In this document: one piece after another, positions 7,144 to 16,148 of the stretch
Numbering within the stretch: position 1 is the first letter of the stretch
Layout: each line of letters starts with the position of its first letter
From: Halobacteriovorax sp.
Lineage (GTDB): Bacteria > Bdellovibrionota > Bacteriovoracia > Bacteriovoracales > Bacteriovoracaceae
Assembly: GCA_024686135.1 (NCBI GenBank)
Contig: JAIBDQ010000008.1
Location: 1 to 40,247, forward strand
Direction: 5' to 3'
DNA length: 40,247 nt
Position numbers and translations under genes: made by a program
The notes under the pieces: generated by a model
Database searches by the model: none
What the model saw: the letters and a program-made list of their open reading frames with translations, nothing else
What the model was told of the DNA's origin: nothing

Positions 7144-10100
7144 TTGAAAAAGTGGCTAACTTTTCTATTGCTAGCTCTAAGCTTCGGCCTTTGGTCGGCA
7201 AGTTCTTTTGCTTGTACCTATCCTGCTGGCAGTTCTCTAGCTAGTGAAAAAACTATTTGTACCTCAAGTTCGGCCGTCACCGGTAATACTTGGAGTTGTA
7301 AGTACGAGTTCTGTTTTAGTTCAAAACAAAATAGCTGGCTTCAAGGTGGAACCTTAAACTGTAATGCCATTGCTACCCCTGAGGGAAGGCAAGAGTGTAC
7401 AGATGACCTCGATAAAAAATTAAGTGAATACACCACGGAAGCTAGAAAATGTGATGGCAATAGCAAGTGTATCGATACGCTTGATGGCTTTGTCGATAAG
7501 CTAGTTTCTTGTACAACATCTATTTGTGAACAAAGACTTTTAAGTGATAAAGATTCCTATATTGCAGCAAGAGATAGTTGCAATGGAAAAACGAATTTAA
7601 CGGATAAGAATCGCTGTTTAGATAATCTTGAAAAATATGTAGATAAGGTGGATGCCTGCGGCAATGATCTTATGTGTAGAGAACAGCTTGAATCAGAACG
7701 GGCCCAGTATACGAGTGAGGTCAGTAACTGTGAGGGCAAATTTACCGTTGAAGAGAGAAGTCGTTGTCTTCAAAACCTAGATGCTTTTGTTGAATTAGTT
7801 GATGGCTGTAACGGCGATAAGGCCTGTAAAGACAAGTTACTTGCAGATAAAGACACTTACCAGGGAGAAGTTGCTCTTTGTGAAAAGAAAGAAGGAAATG
7901 AAAGAGTACGCTGCTTTGATGATATTGATAGGTTTTTTGGAAAGTATAAGGCCTGTGGTAGCGATCAAAGTTGTAAAACTGCTTTAATGACGGATAAAGA
8001 AAATTATCAAAAAGAAGTTGGGAAATGTGAGGCTCAGGCCTTCGCGGAAAAAGAGCTTTGTCTAGAAAGGCTTGATAAGTATGTTGAAAAATACGACGCG
8101 TGTAAGGATGACGTTGCCTGTAAAACAGAATTAGAGCAACAAAGAAATGACTATATTGCGGAACAATCAAAATGTGAGGTTAAACCTCCTAGTGAAAAAG
8201 AAACCTGTATTAGCCGACTCGAGGCCTTTGTTGATAAGTTTGAATCTTGCGGAGCGGACACGGCCTGTAAGGATAAACTTAATAGAGAAAGGTTTGAATA
8301 CTCCAGTTATCTTGCTAAGTGCGACCTTAAGACTGGAGAAGATAAATCTAAATGTCTTAATCAACTTAATGACTACGTAGCTAGTTACGAAGCCTGTAAT
8401 GGTAGTACCACCTGCGAGGAAAAGTTAAGACAAGATAAAGTTGAATATGAAAATCAAGTTGCTAATTGTGATTCTAAAAGTGGAACTGAAAAAACAACTT
8501 GCTTTAGTAATCTAGACAGCTTTGTAACAAAGTATAACGCCTGTGGCTCTGATCAGGCCTGTAAAGATAAACTAGAAGCAGATAGAGAAGCATACGAGTC
8601 AGAGGCCGGGATTTGTGAGGCTAAGACTGGAAGCGCAAGAGATACTTGTTTCGATCAACTTAATAAATTTGTTGCTGCAGTTGAGAACTGCGGGGGAGAT
8701 CTGGCCTGTAGAGAAGAGCTTGTCAGTTTTAGAGATGAATACCGAACTGAGAAAGCTAAATGTGATGCCAAGTCCGACCCTATTCAAATGGACAAATGCC
8801 AAAAACAGCTTGATGAATTTGTTGCTTCGGTTCAGGCCTGTGGTACGGACAAAGTATGTAAAGATAAACTGGTCGCTCAAAAAGATCAGTACCGAAATGA
8901 GATAGCAAAATGTGAGGCCCTTGGTAGCACTTCAGAAAAGAATTCTTGTATCGCTAAAGTTGATAATTTTGCCGAGAGTATAAAGGCCTGCGGCGGTAAT
9001 AAAACTTGTGAGGACCAACTATTTGCGGATAAAGATAATTATGAAAATGCCTTAGCTAAATGTAATGCTAAAAGTGGAACTCAAAAAAGCAGTTGTATAA
9101 AAAATCTTAATGAGTTCGTGGCAAATTATGAGGCCTGTAGTGATCAGGCCTGTAAAGATAAGCTGATGGAGCAAAAGAATGCCTACGAAGCTGAAGTTGC
9201 CAAATGTGACTCTAAACCCGCCTCCGAAAGTGATAAATGTCATTCAACACTTGAGAGTTATATCTCTAAGATTAAGGCCTGTAATGGTGATGCTAGTTGC
9301 GAAAATGAGCTAGAGGCCAATCGAATTGCCTATCAAAATGAAGTGGCGAGCTGCGAGGCTAAACCTAGTGCTGAAATCTCTAGTTGCTTAGAAAATTTAG
9401 ATAAATATGTAACAAAACTCGATGCCTGCGGAACAGATCAAGTCTGTAAAGATAAGTTAAATGAAGATCGAATGCTTTACCAAGCGGAAGTGGCAAAATG
9501 TGATGGAAAAGCGACTTCAGATGAAAGAGCAACTTGCCGTTATATGCTCTCAAATTTTCTCAAAGAATACGAGGCCTGCGGTGTTGATCAAACCTGTAAG
9601 GATGCACTTCTATCTGATAAAGATGAATATAATGAAAACTTAAAACGTTGTAATGCCATGGTTCAGCCCGATAAGGGTCTTTGTGTTAATCAGTTAAATA
9701 CTTTTGTTGAAAATTATAAAAATTGTGGCTCTGATCAAGTTTGTAAATTAAATCTTAAGAAAGAAAAAAATGAGTATTTAGCTGAAGTTGAAAAATGTGA
9801 AGCTAATCCCGCTGATGAAAAGAAAGTTTGCATGGATAGGCTAAATGCTTATGTTGAGAAGTATACGGCTTGCGGTAATAATCAAACTTGTAAGGATCAG
9901 CTTAAAAAAGATCGTGATGAATATGTTGCAGAACTTAACTCCTGTAATGAAAAACAAGATCCAGATAAAACAAGCTGTTTAGATAGGCTTCAAAAGTTCG
10001 TAGATTCCTATGAGAAATGTGGTACGGATCTAATTTGTAGGAATAATCTTATAAAAGATAGAGATGAATATCTGGCCCAACTTGAGGCCTGTGAAGCTAA

Positions 10101-13100
10101 GGATGGGGAAGATAAAAAGTCCTGCCTAGCTGATCTTGATAAGTATGTGGCCGCTCACGAGGCTTGCGGTGAAGATCAATCCTGTAAAGATCGCCTTAGA
10201 AGAGAGAAGGATGAGTATCTTGCTGAGAAAAATCGTTGTGATGTTCTACCTGGCGAAGAGAAAACCCTTTGTCTTGATAGGCTAGCTAAGTTTGTTGCTA
10301 GGCTCGAGGCCTGCGGAAGTAATACGGTTTGTAAGGATGATCTCTTTAGAGAAAGAGATGAGTACTTAGCGGAACTTAATCGTTGTGAGGCCCTACCAGA
10401 AGCAGGAAAATCAGAGTGTTTAGGGAAGCTAGAGAAGTTTGTGGCCGAATTTGAGAAATGTGGCGACGATATTCAATGTAAAAATAAATTAAGACAAGAT
10501 AGAGATCAATATGTGGCCGAAGTTAATAAGTGTGAGGCCAAGGCTGAGCCAGAAAAATCAAAATGTTTAGACCGCCTTAGTAAATTCGTGGCATCCATTG
10601 AGGCCTGCGGGGATAATCAAACTTGTAAGGACCGCTTGTACGCAGATAAAGATGCTTATAAAGAGGAAGTGAATCGCTGTGAATCAATGGGTGGAGACTC
10701 AAAATCTAAATGCCTTAAAGATCTAGAAACATACCTTGCCAAGCATGAGGCCTGTGGTTCTGATTTAGTCTGTAAAGAGAGACTCTCTAAAGAAAAAGAT
10801 GAGTACCGCGCTGAAGTTCAAAGATGTAATTCTGAGTCTGGAGCTGATAAGAGTCGCTGTTTAAATAACCTAGAACTTTATGTAGCTGAGTACGATAAAT
10901 GTGGGGATGACTCTTACTGTAAGGATAAATTAAGAGAAGATAAAGATGCTTACTTAGTTGAGGATGCTCGCTGTAAAAGCTTAGGTGGCCCTGAGGCCTC
11001 TAGCTGTAAAGAGCGTCTAAATAGCTTTATGGATAGTTACTTGGCCTGTGAAGATGCGAGCTGCCGTAGTGAGCTTAATAAGAATAGAACAAAATATGAG
11101 GCCGAGATTAAGGCCTGTGATAATGAGCCTACACCTGGGCTTCAAGATTCTTGCCGAAAAAATATTGATGGGCTTGCGGAAAGCTATGCGGCCTGTGAAG
11201 ATCAGGCCTGCCGTGATCAACTTGAAGCGGATAGTGAAAGATATAAGTCAGAAAAGAATAATTGCGAGCAAAGAACGGATCCTGCCGCTAGAACCCAGTG
11301 TCTTCAAAGGCTAAATAAATTTGTTGAGAACTTTAAAGGTTGCGAGAAACAATCTAATCCGAGTCAATGTAAAGATGGACTTAGAGAAGATGCCAATAAT
11401 TATAAAAAGGCCATCGCCGACTGTGAAAGTAAGGGCGATATCAATGCTCAAGACATTTGTATGCAACAAGTTGATGCCTACGCTGAAGGTAAGCCTCAAT
11501 GTGATGCCAAACCAGCAGAGCAGAAAAAACAATGTTTAGGTGAATTAGAATACAATATTGGAACAAAGCTTTGTAATGCTCCTAAGACTTGTCCGGCTGG
11601 AACCAATTTTAATTGTCAGGCAGGAGATTGTTTAACGGCCAAGCAGGAAGCTGAACTAAAACAGTTATATTTTGATTGTCACAATCAAGAAACCGAAGAG
11701 ATTAAACAAAAATGTTTGGCCAATATGAAATCTGCCGCTGAAGAAGGTAAAGGAATTGAAGCGGATCTAGCCGCTGAAGGTAAAAAATTAGCCAGCCTAT
11801 CTAAAAAAGGGGCGATGACAGCTGCCGCGGGTATGATTACAAGTTTAGTTTCAGTTGTTGTGGGAGCGGGCTGTCCTTCAAATGCCATTTTAGGAATAGG
11901 ATCCCTCATGGCGCTGATGAATGAAGTTGATCATTCTAAAGATGTAGAAGGGCGCTTAAAAGGACTGCAGGCAGAGTTTGAAGCTAAAGCCGCAACCATG
12001 GATAAAAATAGCGTTGAGTATCAACGTATGGCCTTTGACTTTGCTATTAGAGGTTATGAAATGATGGGGCAGGCCTACGATGAGAAATCATCTAATTATG
12101 GAAATATCATGGGTATTGGAGCTGCTGCTGCGGCAATAGGTGGGGTAGAGCTAATGATTACCCCTCCTATTTGTTCTAAAGGCGGAAGTATTGCAGCTGT
12201 AATTGGCGGCGGTATTATGATGGCCATGGCCGGTAGTCTTAAGGGGGAAGCGTCTAAAGCAGCGGCTAGTAACCGCCAAAAGGCTGGGAAACTTACAGAG
12301 ATTACAGAGATGTTTGATAAGTATCATAACAACACCATTAGAAATGAAGAGGATACTCTCGCTGAAAGAATGGGCGGAGCAGGTGGCTCCTCTAAAGATT
12401 CAATGAATATTTCTGGCGGGGGAACTGGGAGTACTAAAACCTCGGGTGAATCTAAAAATAATGTGGGAACTCTTTCTAGCTCGGGTGCTAAAAGACCTAA
12501 CTCATGCTTGAGCTCAGATGGAAAAGTCGATTCCTCTTGCTCCTGTAGGGCCAAAGATACCTGTATGAAACAAGCCCCACCTAAGGTTACCATTACTGGT
12601 ACCAAGCAGGAAAAAGTTAGGGCCAAAAAAGCTCTCTCTCAGGCCAGTAGTGGGATTGCAATGAAGAGTATTTATAGAAACTTCAATAGCGTCTCAAATG
12701 GAAAGCGCGGCCTATATGATTGGAGTCGAAATAATAAGAGAAGAACAGCTCAAAGATTAAAATATAGTCAGAAAGTGCTTAAGAAACTTAATAATATGAG
12801 ACGTAAGGTAGGGGCTAAGGAAATTAAATTTGATAAGGCCTTCATTAAAAAGTATGCCAAAAGTAAAGGTGCTGGAGCTGTGGTTGGGGTTAATTTTGAG
12901 GAAAGTCAAAGAAGCTTAAGAGAAGAATCTACTCTTGAAAAAGATTTACTAAAAAATATCACGAAATATAAAAAACTAGGAAGCTGGAGAAAACCACTTC
13001 TATTTGATAAAAAAGTCTTTGATCCAAATGATCTTTTCGATGAAGATGTGGACGCTGGGGCAGGCAATGCCGTGGCGGCAGGTGGTGAGCTATTGGGGAA

Positions 13101-13242
13101 AGGGAAAGACTCTAAGCCAAGAAACTTAAAGAAGCTCTCCCCAGATATGCTTATAAGGCCTAATCAAGATATCTTTGGAGTCATCTCCAAAAGATACCGT
13201 AAGGTTGCCCTAAAAGAAGAGTGGATAAATAAAGAAGATTAA
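7144..13242 (+). CDS. Giant exported protein with about 27 tandem four-Cys repeats
   Basis: This 2,032-aa protein starts at TTG, with AAGGG upstream and a clear signal peptide (MKKWLTFLLLALSFGLWSASSFA). After a short Cys-containing N-terminal region, residues about 100-1470 are tandem degenerate repeats of about 49 aa with pattern C-x10/11-C-x13-C-x5-C-x17, consensus ACGxDxxCKDKLxxDKDEYxAEVxKC, then an acidic loop and CLxxLxxFV. The regular hydrophobic and charged spacing suggests stacked helical hairpins, probably disulfide-clamped, forming an extended rod. Residues about 1,556-1,592 and 1,660-1,705 are Ala/Gly-rich hydrophobic segments, followed by a Gly/Ser-rich linker and a basic C-terminal region. 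The tail DIFGVISKRYRKV resembles that of the L,D-transpeptidase at 25481-27919. I infer a cell-surface or periplasmic structural protein; no known family was recognised. Confidence 0.92.
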   Translation: MKKWLTFLLLALSFGLWSASSFACTYPAGSSLASEKTICTSSSAVTGNTWSCKYEFCFSSKQNSWLQGGTLNCNAIATPEGRQECTDDLDKKLSEYTTEARKCDGNSKCIDTLDGFVDKLVSCTTSICEQRLLSDKDSYIAARDSCNGKTNLTDKNRCLDNLEKYVDKVDACGNDLMCREQLESERAQYTSEVSNCEGKFTVEERSRCLQNLDAFVELVDGCNGDKACKDKLLADKDTYQGEVALCEKKEGNERVRCFDDIDRFFGKYKACGSDQSCKTALMTDKENYQKEVGKCEAQAFAEKELCLERLDKYVEKYDACKDDVACKTELEQQRNDYIAEQSKCEVKPPSEKETCISRLEAFVDKFESCGADTACKDKLNRERFEYSSYLAKCDLKTGEDKSKCLNQLNDYVASYEACNGSTTCEEKLRQDKVEYENQVANCDSKSGTEKTTCFSNLDSFVTKYNACGSDQACKDKLEADREAYESEAGICEAKTGSARDTCFDQLNKFVAAVENCGGDLACREELVSFRDEYRTEKAKCDAKSDPIQMDKCQKQLDEFVASVQACGTDKVCKDKLVAQKDQYRNEIAKCEALGSTSEKNSCIAKVDNFAESIKACGGNKTCEDQLFADKDNYENALAKCNAKSGTQKSSCIKNLNEFVANYEACSDQACKDKLMEQKNAYEAEVAKCDSKPASESDKCHSTLESYISKIKACNGDASCENELEANRIAYQNEVASCEAKPSAEISSCLENLDKYVTKLDACGTDQVCKDKLNEDRMLYQAEVAKCDGKATSDERATCRYMLSNFLKEYEACGVDQTCKDALLSDKDEYNENLKRCNAMVQPDKGLCVNQLNTFVENYKNCGSDQVCKLNLKKEKNEYLAEVEKCEANPADEKKVCMDRLNAYVEKYTACGNNQTCKDQLKKDRDEYVAELNSCNEKQDPDKTSCLDRLQKFVDSYEKCGTDLICRNNLIKDRDEYLAQLEACEAKDGEDKKSCLADLDKYVAAHEACGEDQSCKDRLRREKDEYLAEKNRCDVLPGEEKTLCLDRLAKFVARLEACGSNTVCKDDLFRERDEYLAELNRCEALPEAGKSECLGKLEKFVAEFEKCGDDIQCKNKLRQDRDQYVAEVNKCEAKAEPEKSKCLDRLSKFVASIEACGDNQTCKDRLYADKDAYKEEVNRCESMGGDSKSKCLKDLETYLAKHEACGSDLVCKERLSKEKDEYRAEVQRCNSESGADKSRCLNNLELYVAEYDKCGDDSYCKDKLREDKDAYLVEDARCKSLGGPEASSCKERLNSFMDSYLACEDASCRSELNKNRTKYEAEIKACDNEPTPGLQDSCRKNIDGLAESYAACEDQACRDQLEADSERYKSEKNNCEQRTDPAARTQCLQRLNKFVENFKGCEKQSNPSQCKDGLREDANNYKKAIADCESKGDINAQDICMQQVDAYAEGKPQCDAKPAEQKKQCLGELEYNIGTKLCNAPKTCPAGTNFNCQAGDCLTAKQEAELKQLYFDCHNQETEEIKQKCLANMKSAAEEGKGIEADLAAEGKKLASLSKKGAMTAAAGMITSLVSVVVGAGCPSNAILGIGSLMALMNEVDHSKDVEGRLKGLQAEFEAKAATMDKNSVEYQRMAFDFAIRGYEMMGQAYDEKSSNYGNIMGIGAAAAAIGGVELMITPPICSKGGSIAAVIGGGIMMAMAGSLKGEASKAAASNRQKAGKLTEITEMFDKYHNNTIRNEEDTLAERMGGAGGSSKDSMNISGGGTGSTKTSGESKNNVGTLSSSGAKRPNSCLSSDGKVDSSCSCRAKDTCMKQAPPKVTITGTKQEKVRAKKALSQASSGIAMKSIYRNFNSVSNGKRGLYDWSRNNKRRTAQRLKYSQKVLKKLNNMRRKVGAKEIKFDKAFIKKYAKSKGAGAVVGVNFEESQRSLREESTLEKDLLKNITKYKKLGSWRKPLLFDKKVFDPNDLFDEDVDAGAGNAVAAGGELLGKGKDSKPRNLKKLSPDMLIRPNQDIFGVISKRYRKVALKEEWINKED
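7441..11530 (+). repeat. Coding tandem repeat, about 27 units of roughly 147 bp
   Basis: The region encodes the four-Cys units of the giant exported protein. Counting the conserved CxxxxxCKxxL block gives 27 recognisable units, the first and last few being most degenerate. Units diverge strongly at DNA level, apart from a recurring word around the Ala-Cys pair (GAGGCCTG or AAGGCCTG), so the array looks old and held by protein-level selection rather than recently amplified. Unit length varies mainly in the acidic loop between the first and second Cys. Confidence 0.85.
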
Positions 13243-15260
13243 AAGTCTTTAGTGAACTCAAATGCTAAATTATCATTATGATCCCAAAGACCGAAAAGAG
13301 AGGTTGTTTCACCGCTATAGCTCTCATACCTCATGGTTACTTGGGCCGAGTTTGCCATTCTGTAACCCATGCCTAAGAGGTAGGCCGTCCCAGAGTGCTG
13401 CCTGTCTATATTAAAACCTAAGTTATAACTTAGCTTATCGCTAACCTGAAAATTAAAAGTGCCAAGAATATTATCTCTAAAGAGTCTAGACTTTATGGAG
13501 CTAAATAAGGTAAACGGAAAAGTAATTTCTTGGTCCACGGATTCTTTAATATACTCCATAATGACATCAATTTGAGTAAGACCGATTTTGCTTGGCCATT
13601 CATCAAAGGAGTATCTAAAACCGCCCATAAATTGGGAATAGCTATCATCTTTACCTTCGGAGGCATTTTGTTTTAAGTATTCTCCGTGAAGCTCTAAGCC
13701 GCCAAAGGTGGTAGAAAAGCCGCCGCTTAAATTCGTTACAGGGACGAACTCTTGTCTGATTTCAAACTCGGGTCTATTTCCAACGACTGTAATTTTATTC
13801 TTAATAACGGGATCTGGGTTAGCACCATTAAACACGGCCAAAAATATATCATACCCTTTAAACGTTGTTTCCCATTTTAAAATATTTCTTGTCGACTTCC
13901 AGCTTAATCCTTCAGGAAAAATGGAAATAATATCAAAGTTCGTACCATCCGCTCTGGTTGACCATCTTGATTGAGGGTGGGGGGATTTAGAAGTATTGAG
14001 GAAGGGAACCCATAAAAAAGTAAATTTAGAATTACCAAGATAATAATCAAAAGAGGTAATAAAAGCACCAAGTCTTTCTGCATTCCCTGGAATAATTGAG
14101 TCTGAAGGGGAGATCCTATCAACCGGGGAAACAAGCATTCCTTTTCCAAGGCGAACAATTTTTTTTCCTAAAGTAATATCAAATTTATCTTTTGATTTAA
14201 GCCAATAAAACTCATTAATCATGACTATCGGTTTCTTTGTCTCTCTTCCTGAAATAGAAATAAAATCATCATCCTTAACTTCTTTTCTGTTATTAATTTC
14301 AACCCAGCCACTATGGAAAAAATTGGTCTCGTCAGAAATATTTATTTTATCATTAAAATTAACTTTAAAGTCTAGATGCATAAAGCGGTCATCAATCTTA
14401 CTGTCCTCTGATGGTTTACTTAGATAGAAAGTGGAATTGAGGTTAAGCTTCCAATTGATATCGATTAAATCGACAAGCTCTTCTTCGCCGTCACTATCCA
14501 TCTTTAAAATCAATTCGGGTTTGGGTTTTGATTCAGTTCCTGTTGATTCTGGACCATCTCCGAATATATCTTCAACTTCAGAAGTGCTGCTTTCGTCTGG
14601 CCCTTCAGCTGTAAAATCTTCTTCATCAGAATCATCGCCAAAGATATCTTCAACTTCAGAAATGCTATCCGTAGCTCCTGTTTCAAAATCATCTGAACTG
14701 GCTTCGACATTTGGCTTGGGTATTCTTGCGGCGGAAAGAAATTTACTAATATCTGGGACCCTAAGGTCACTTGTAACCTTCTTAGATGTTTTGTTTTGGC
14801 TAATTCTAATCTTTGTTTGATTAAGTGCGGTTATAAATGGTTTTTTTCCCGTTCTACCCATAACAAGGCTTTTTCCAACATAGACCGTATCAAATTTAGA
14901 AAATTTAAACTTAAAGGTTTCATACTGACCATTAGGGTCGTGGTACTTGATTAGTCCTCTGCGCAGACTAATAAGGTCGCCTTTAATTAAGACCTTTGTA
15001 TTGGACTTTAAGATAAGTTTTTCACCATTAACAAATTGAATCCTAACGCCAGAGTTCTTTCTTGTAACCAGCATTAATTTGCCAGCAATTAAGTCTCCTT
15101 TCTTTATGTATTGAATGGTTTTTCCACGGTTGTTATAAGCGATGACTTTTCCTTTTATCGCGGCAACTCTACCGACAAAAGAATCATCCGCATTATAGCC
15201 ATAAGCTAAGTAAGGAAGTGTGGTGAGAAAAATGAAGAGGAGGGGATATCCCGCTTTCAA
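13239..15260 (-). CDS. FecR-domain outer-membrane beta-barrel protein
   Basis: This 673-aa protein starts at TTG 15260, 14 nt after the LolA-like gene. A signal peptide (LLFIFLTTLPYLAYG) is followed by a FecR-like beta domain at residues 28-115 (VGRVAAIKGKVIAYN, GVRIQFVNGEKLILKSNTKV, LRRGLIKY). A low-complexity acidic linker follows (residues about 185-260) containing the duplicated segment SEVEDIFGD. The C-terminal 400 residues alternate aromatic/hydrophobic and polar residues and end LAFEFTKDF with a terminal Phe, typical of outer-membrane barrels (DUF1302-like or porin-like). Together with the two upstream genes this makes the outer-membrane component of an RND-linked export system, by inference. 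Its stop codon overlaps that of the convergent giant gene by 3 of 4 shared bases. Confidence 0.82.
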   Translation of the reverse strand: MKAGYPLLFIFLTTLPYLAYGYNADDSFVGRVAAIKGKVIAYNNRGKTIQYIKKGDLIAGKLMLVTRKNSGVRIQFVNGEKLILKSNTKVLIKGDLISLRRGLIKYHDPNGQYETFKFKFSKFDTVYVGKSLVMGRTGKKPFITALNQTKIRISQNKTSKKVTSDLRVPDISKFLSAARIPKPNVEASSDDFETGATDSISEVEDIFGDDSDEEDFTAEGPDESSTSEVEDIFGDGPESTGTESKPKPELILKMDSDGEEELVDLIDINWKLNLNSTFYLSKPSEDSKIDDRFMHLDFKVNFNDKINISDETNFFHSGWVEINNRKEVKDDDFISISGRETKKPIVMINEFYWLKSKDKFDITLGKKIVRLGKGMLVSPVDRISPSDSIIPGNAERLGAFITSFDYYLGNSKFTFLWVPFLNTSKSPHPQSRWSTRADGTNFDIISIFPEGLSWKSTRNILKWETTFKGYDIFLAVFNGANPDPVIKNKITVVGNRPEFEIRQEFVPVTNLSGGFSTTFGGLELHGEYLKQNASEGKDDSYSQFMGGFRYSFDEWPSKIGLTQIDVIMEYIKESVDQEITFPFTLFSSIKSRLFRDNILGTFNFQVSDKLSYNLGFNIDRQHSGTAYLLGMGYRMANSAQVTMRYESYSGETTSLFGLWDHNDNLAFEFTKDF
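14566..14661 (-). repeat. Short direct repeat in acidic linker
   Basis: An 18-bp sequence (ATATCTTCAACTTCAGAA on the plus strand) occurs at 14566-14583 and again at 14644-14661. The 78-bp spacing (26 codons) duplicates the SEVEDIFGD peptide in the linker of the FecR/beta-barrel protein. This looks like a recent in-frame linker duplication. Confidence 0.7.
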
Positions 15261-15274
15261 ATAATTTATTCCAT

Positions 15275-16066
15275 TTATTTAATATGCATTTCTTTTTCGA
15301 CATATCTTTTTGAAAAGACTACGTCTTTGATCTCAGTATTTAGGGTTCTCTTTTTAACTTTGATATAAGTTTTATGTTTGCCTTCGCGGCTCATTACGGC
15401 GAGGTTAGGACGCCATACTTTACCTTCCTGCTTCCATTTAAGGTATTCCGCCGTTTTAAAATGCTTTCCTTTTAAATTATGATATTGAATTTTATGTGTA
15501 ACATAGCGGTTATTCTCTACCCAAAGAACTCTTTTGGTATATCCAGTCATCCTTTTAATCTTTTTATCTTTGGGAGTCGCAGTAATAACAAAACACTTGC
15601 CCTTCTTCGATGGGCAAGCTTCTTCTTTATCACAAGAATAATTATAGTTTTTTAAAACCTCACCTTCTAAATCAGCGAAGGTAAAGTCAGTTCCCATAAA
15701 ATATTTTCTCTTACTACCACTTGCAATTCTTTGTAATTTTTTAAGAGCAGGCAAATACACCCATTGGTCATCACTAGATTTATCTCTCCAATTGAGAACA
15801 GCTGATCCCTTGATATCTGCAGGTTCAACGAAGGTGAGAAGTGCCTTCTCAGATCCTCCCTCTGATTTAACCGCATAATGTTTCATTGTTCTTTTTTCTT
15901 TTTGTTTTGATTTAACATCTAAGAGAACAACAGACTGAACTTCAGATTCATATTTAACTTTTTGTTTTTTCTCCTGCATTTCCATGATGGCCTTCCCATC
16001 TTGTGAACAAGCAGAGTGGGCGGAAAAAGAAAAGGGAACTAATAAAACTAAAATTGCGATCTTCAT
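15275..16066 (-). CDS. LolA-like outer-membrane lipoprotein-sorting protein
   Basis: This 263-aa periplasmic protein has a signal peptide (MKIAILVLLVPFSFSAHS) and matches the lipoprotein-sorting family that accompanies MMPL/RND exporters. Visible family features are the KSEGGSEKALLTFVEPADIKG strand region, LNWRDKSSDDQWVYLPALKKLQRIASG, and FMGTDFTFADLEG. Such LolA-fold proteins carry a lipid or lipoprotein ligand across the periplasm. It sits between the RND permease gene upstream and the FecR/beta-barrel gene downstream, all on the minus strand, so it probably shuttles the substrate between them. A good ribosome-binding site (AGGATG) precedes the ATG at 16066. The substrate is unknown. Confidence 0.9.
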   Translation of the reverse strand: MKIAILVLLVPFSFSAHSACSQDGKAIMEMQEKKQKVKYESEVQSVVLLDVKSKQKEKRTMKHYAVKSEGGSEKALLTFVEPADIKGSAVLNWRDKSSDDQWVYLPALKKLQRIASGSKRKYFMGTDFTFADLEGEVLKNYNYSCDKEEACPSKKGKCFVITATPKDKKIKRMTGYTKRVLWVENNRYVTHKIQYHNLKGKHFKTAEYLKWKQEGKVWRPNLAVMSREGKHKTYIKVKKRTLNTEIKDVVFSKRYVEKEMHIK

Positions 16067-16148
16067 AAATCATCCTGATAAATTAATTGTTCTAATTAAT
16101 GAATTTTACTACATTTAGAAGCTTTTTAAAGGCAAATGTACGGGAAGC

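Noticed and set aside
7441-11530. Numerous short open frames on both strands inside the giant repeat gene
   Set aside because: They follow the periodicity of the repeat, lack signal peptides or ribosome-binding sites, and the main frame has continuous, patterned protein sequence.
7441-11530. Possible CRISPR or satellite array
   Set aside because: The period is about 147 bp, units diverge at DNA level, and they are in frame with conserved Cys; there are no identical repeats with unique spacers.
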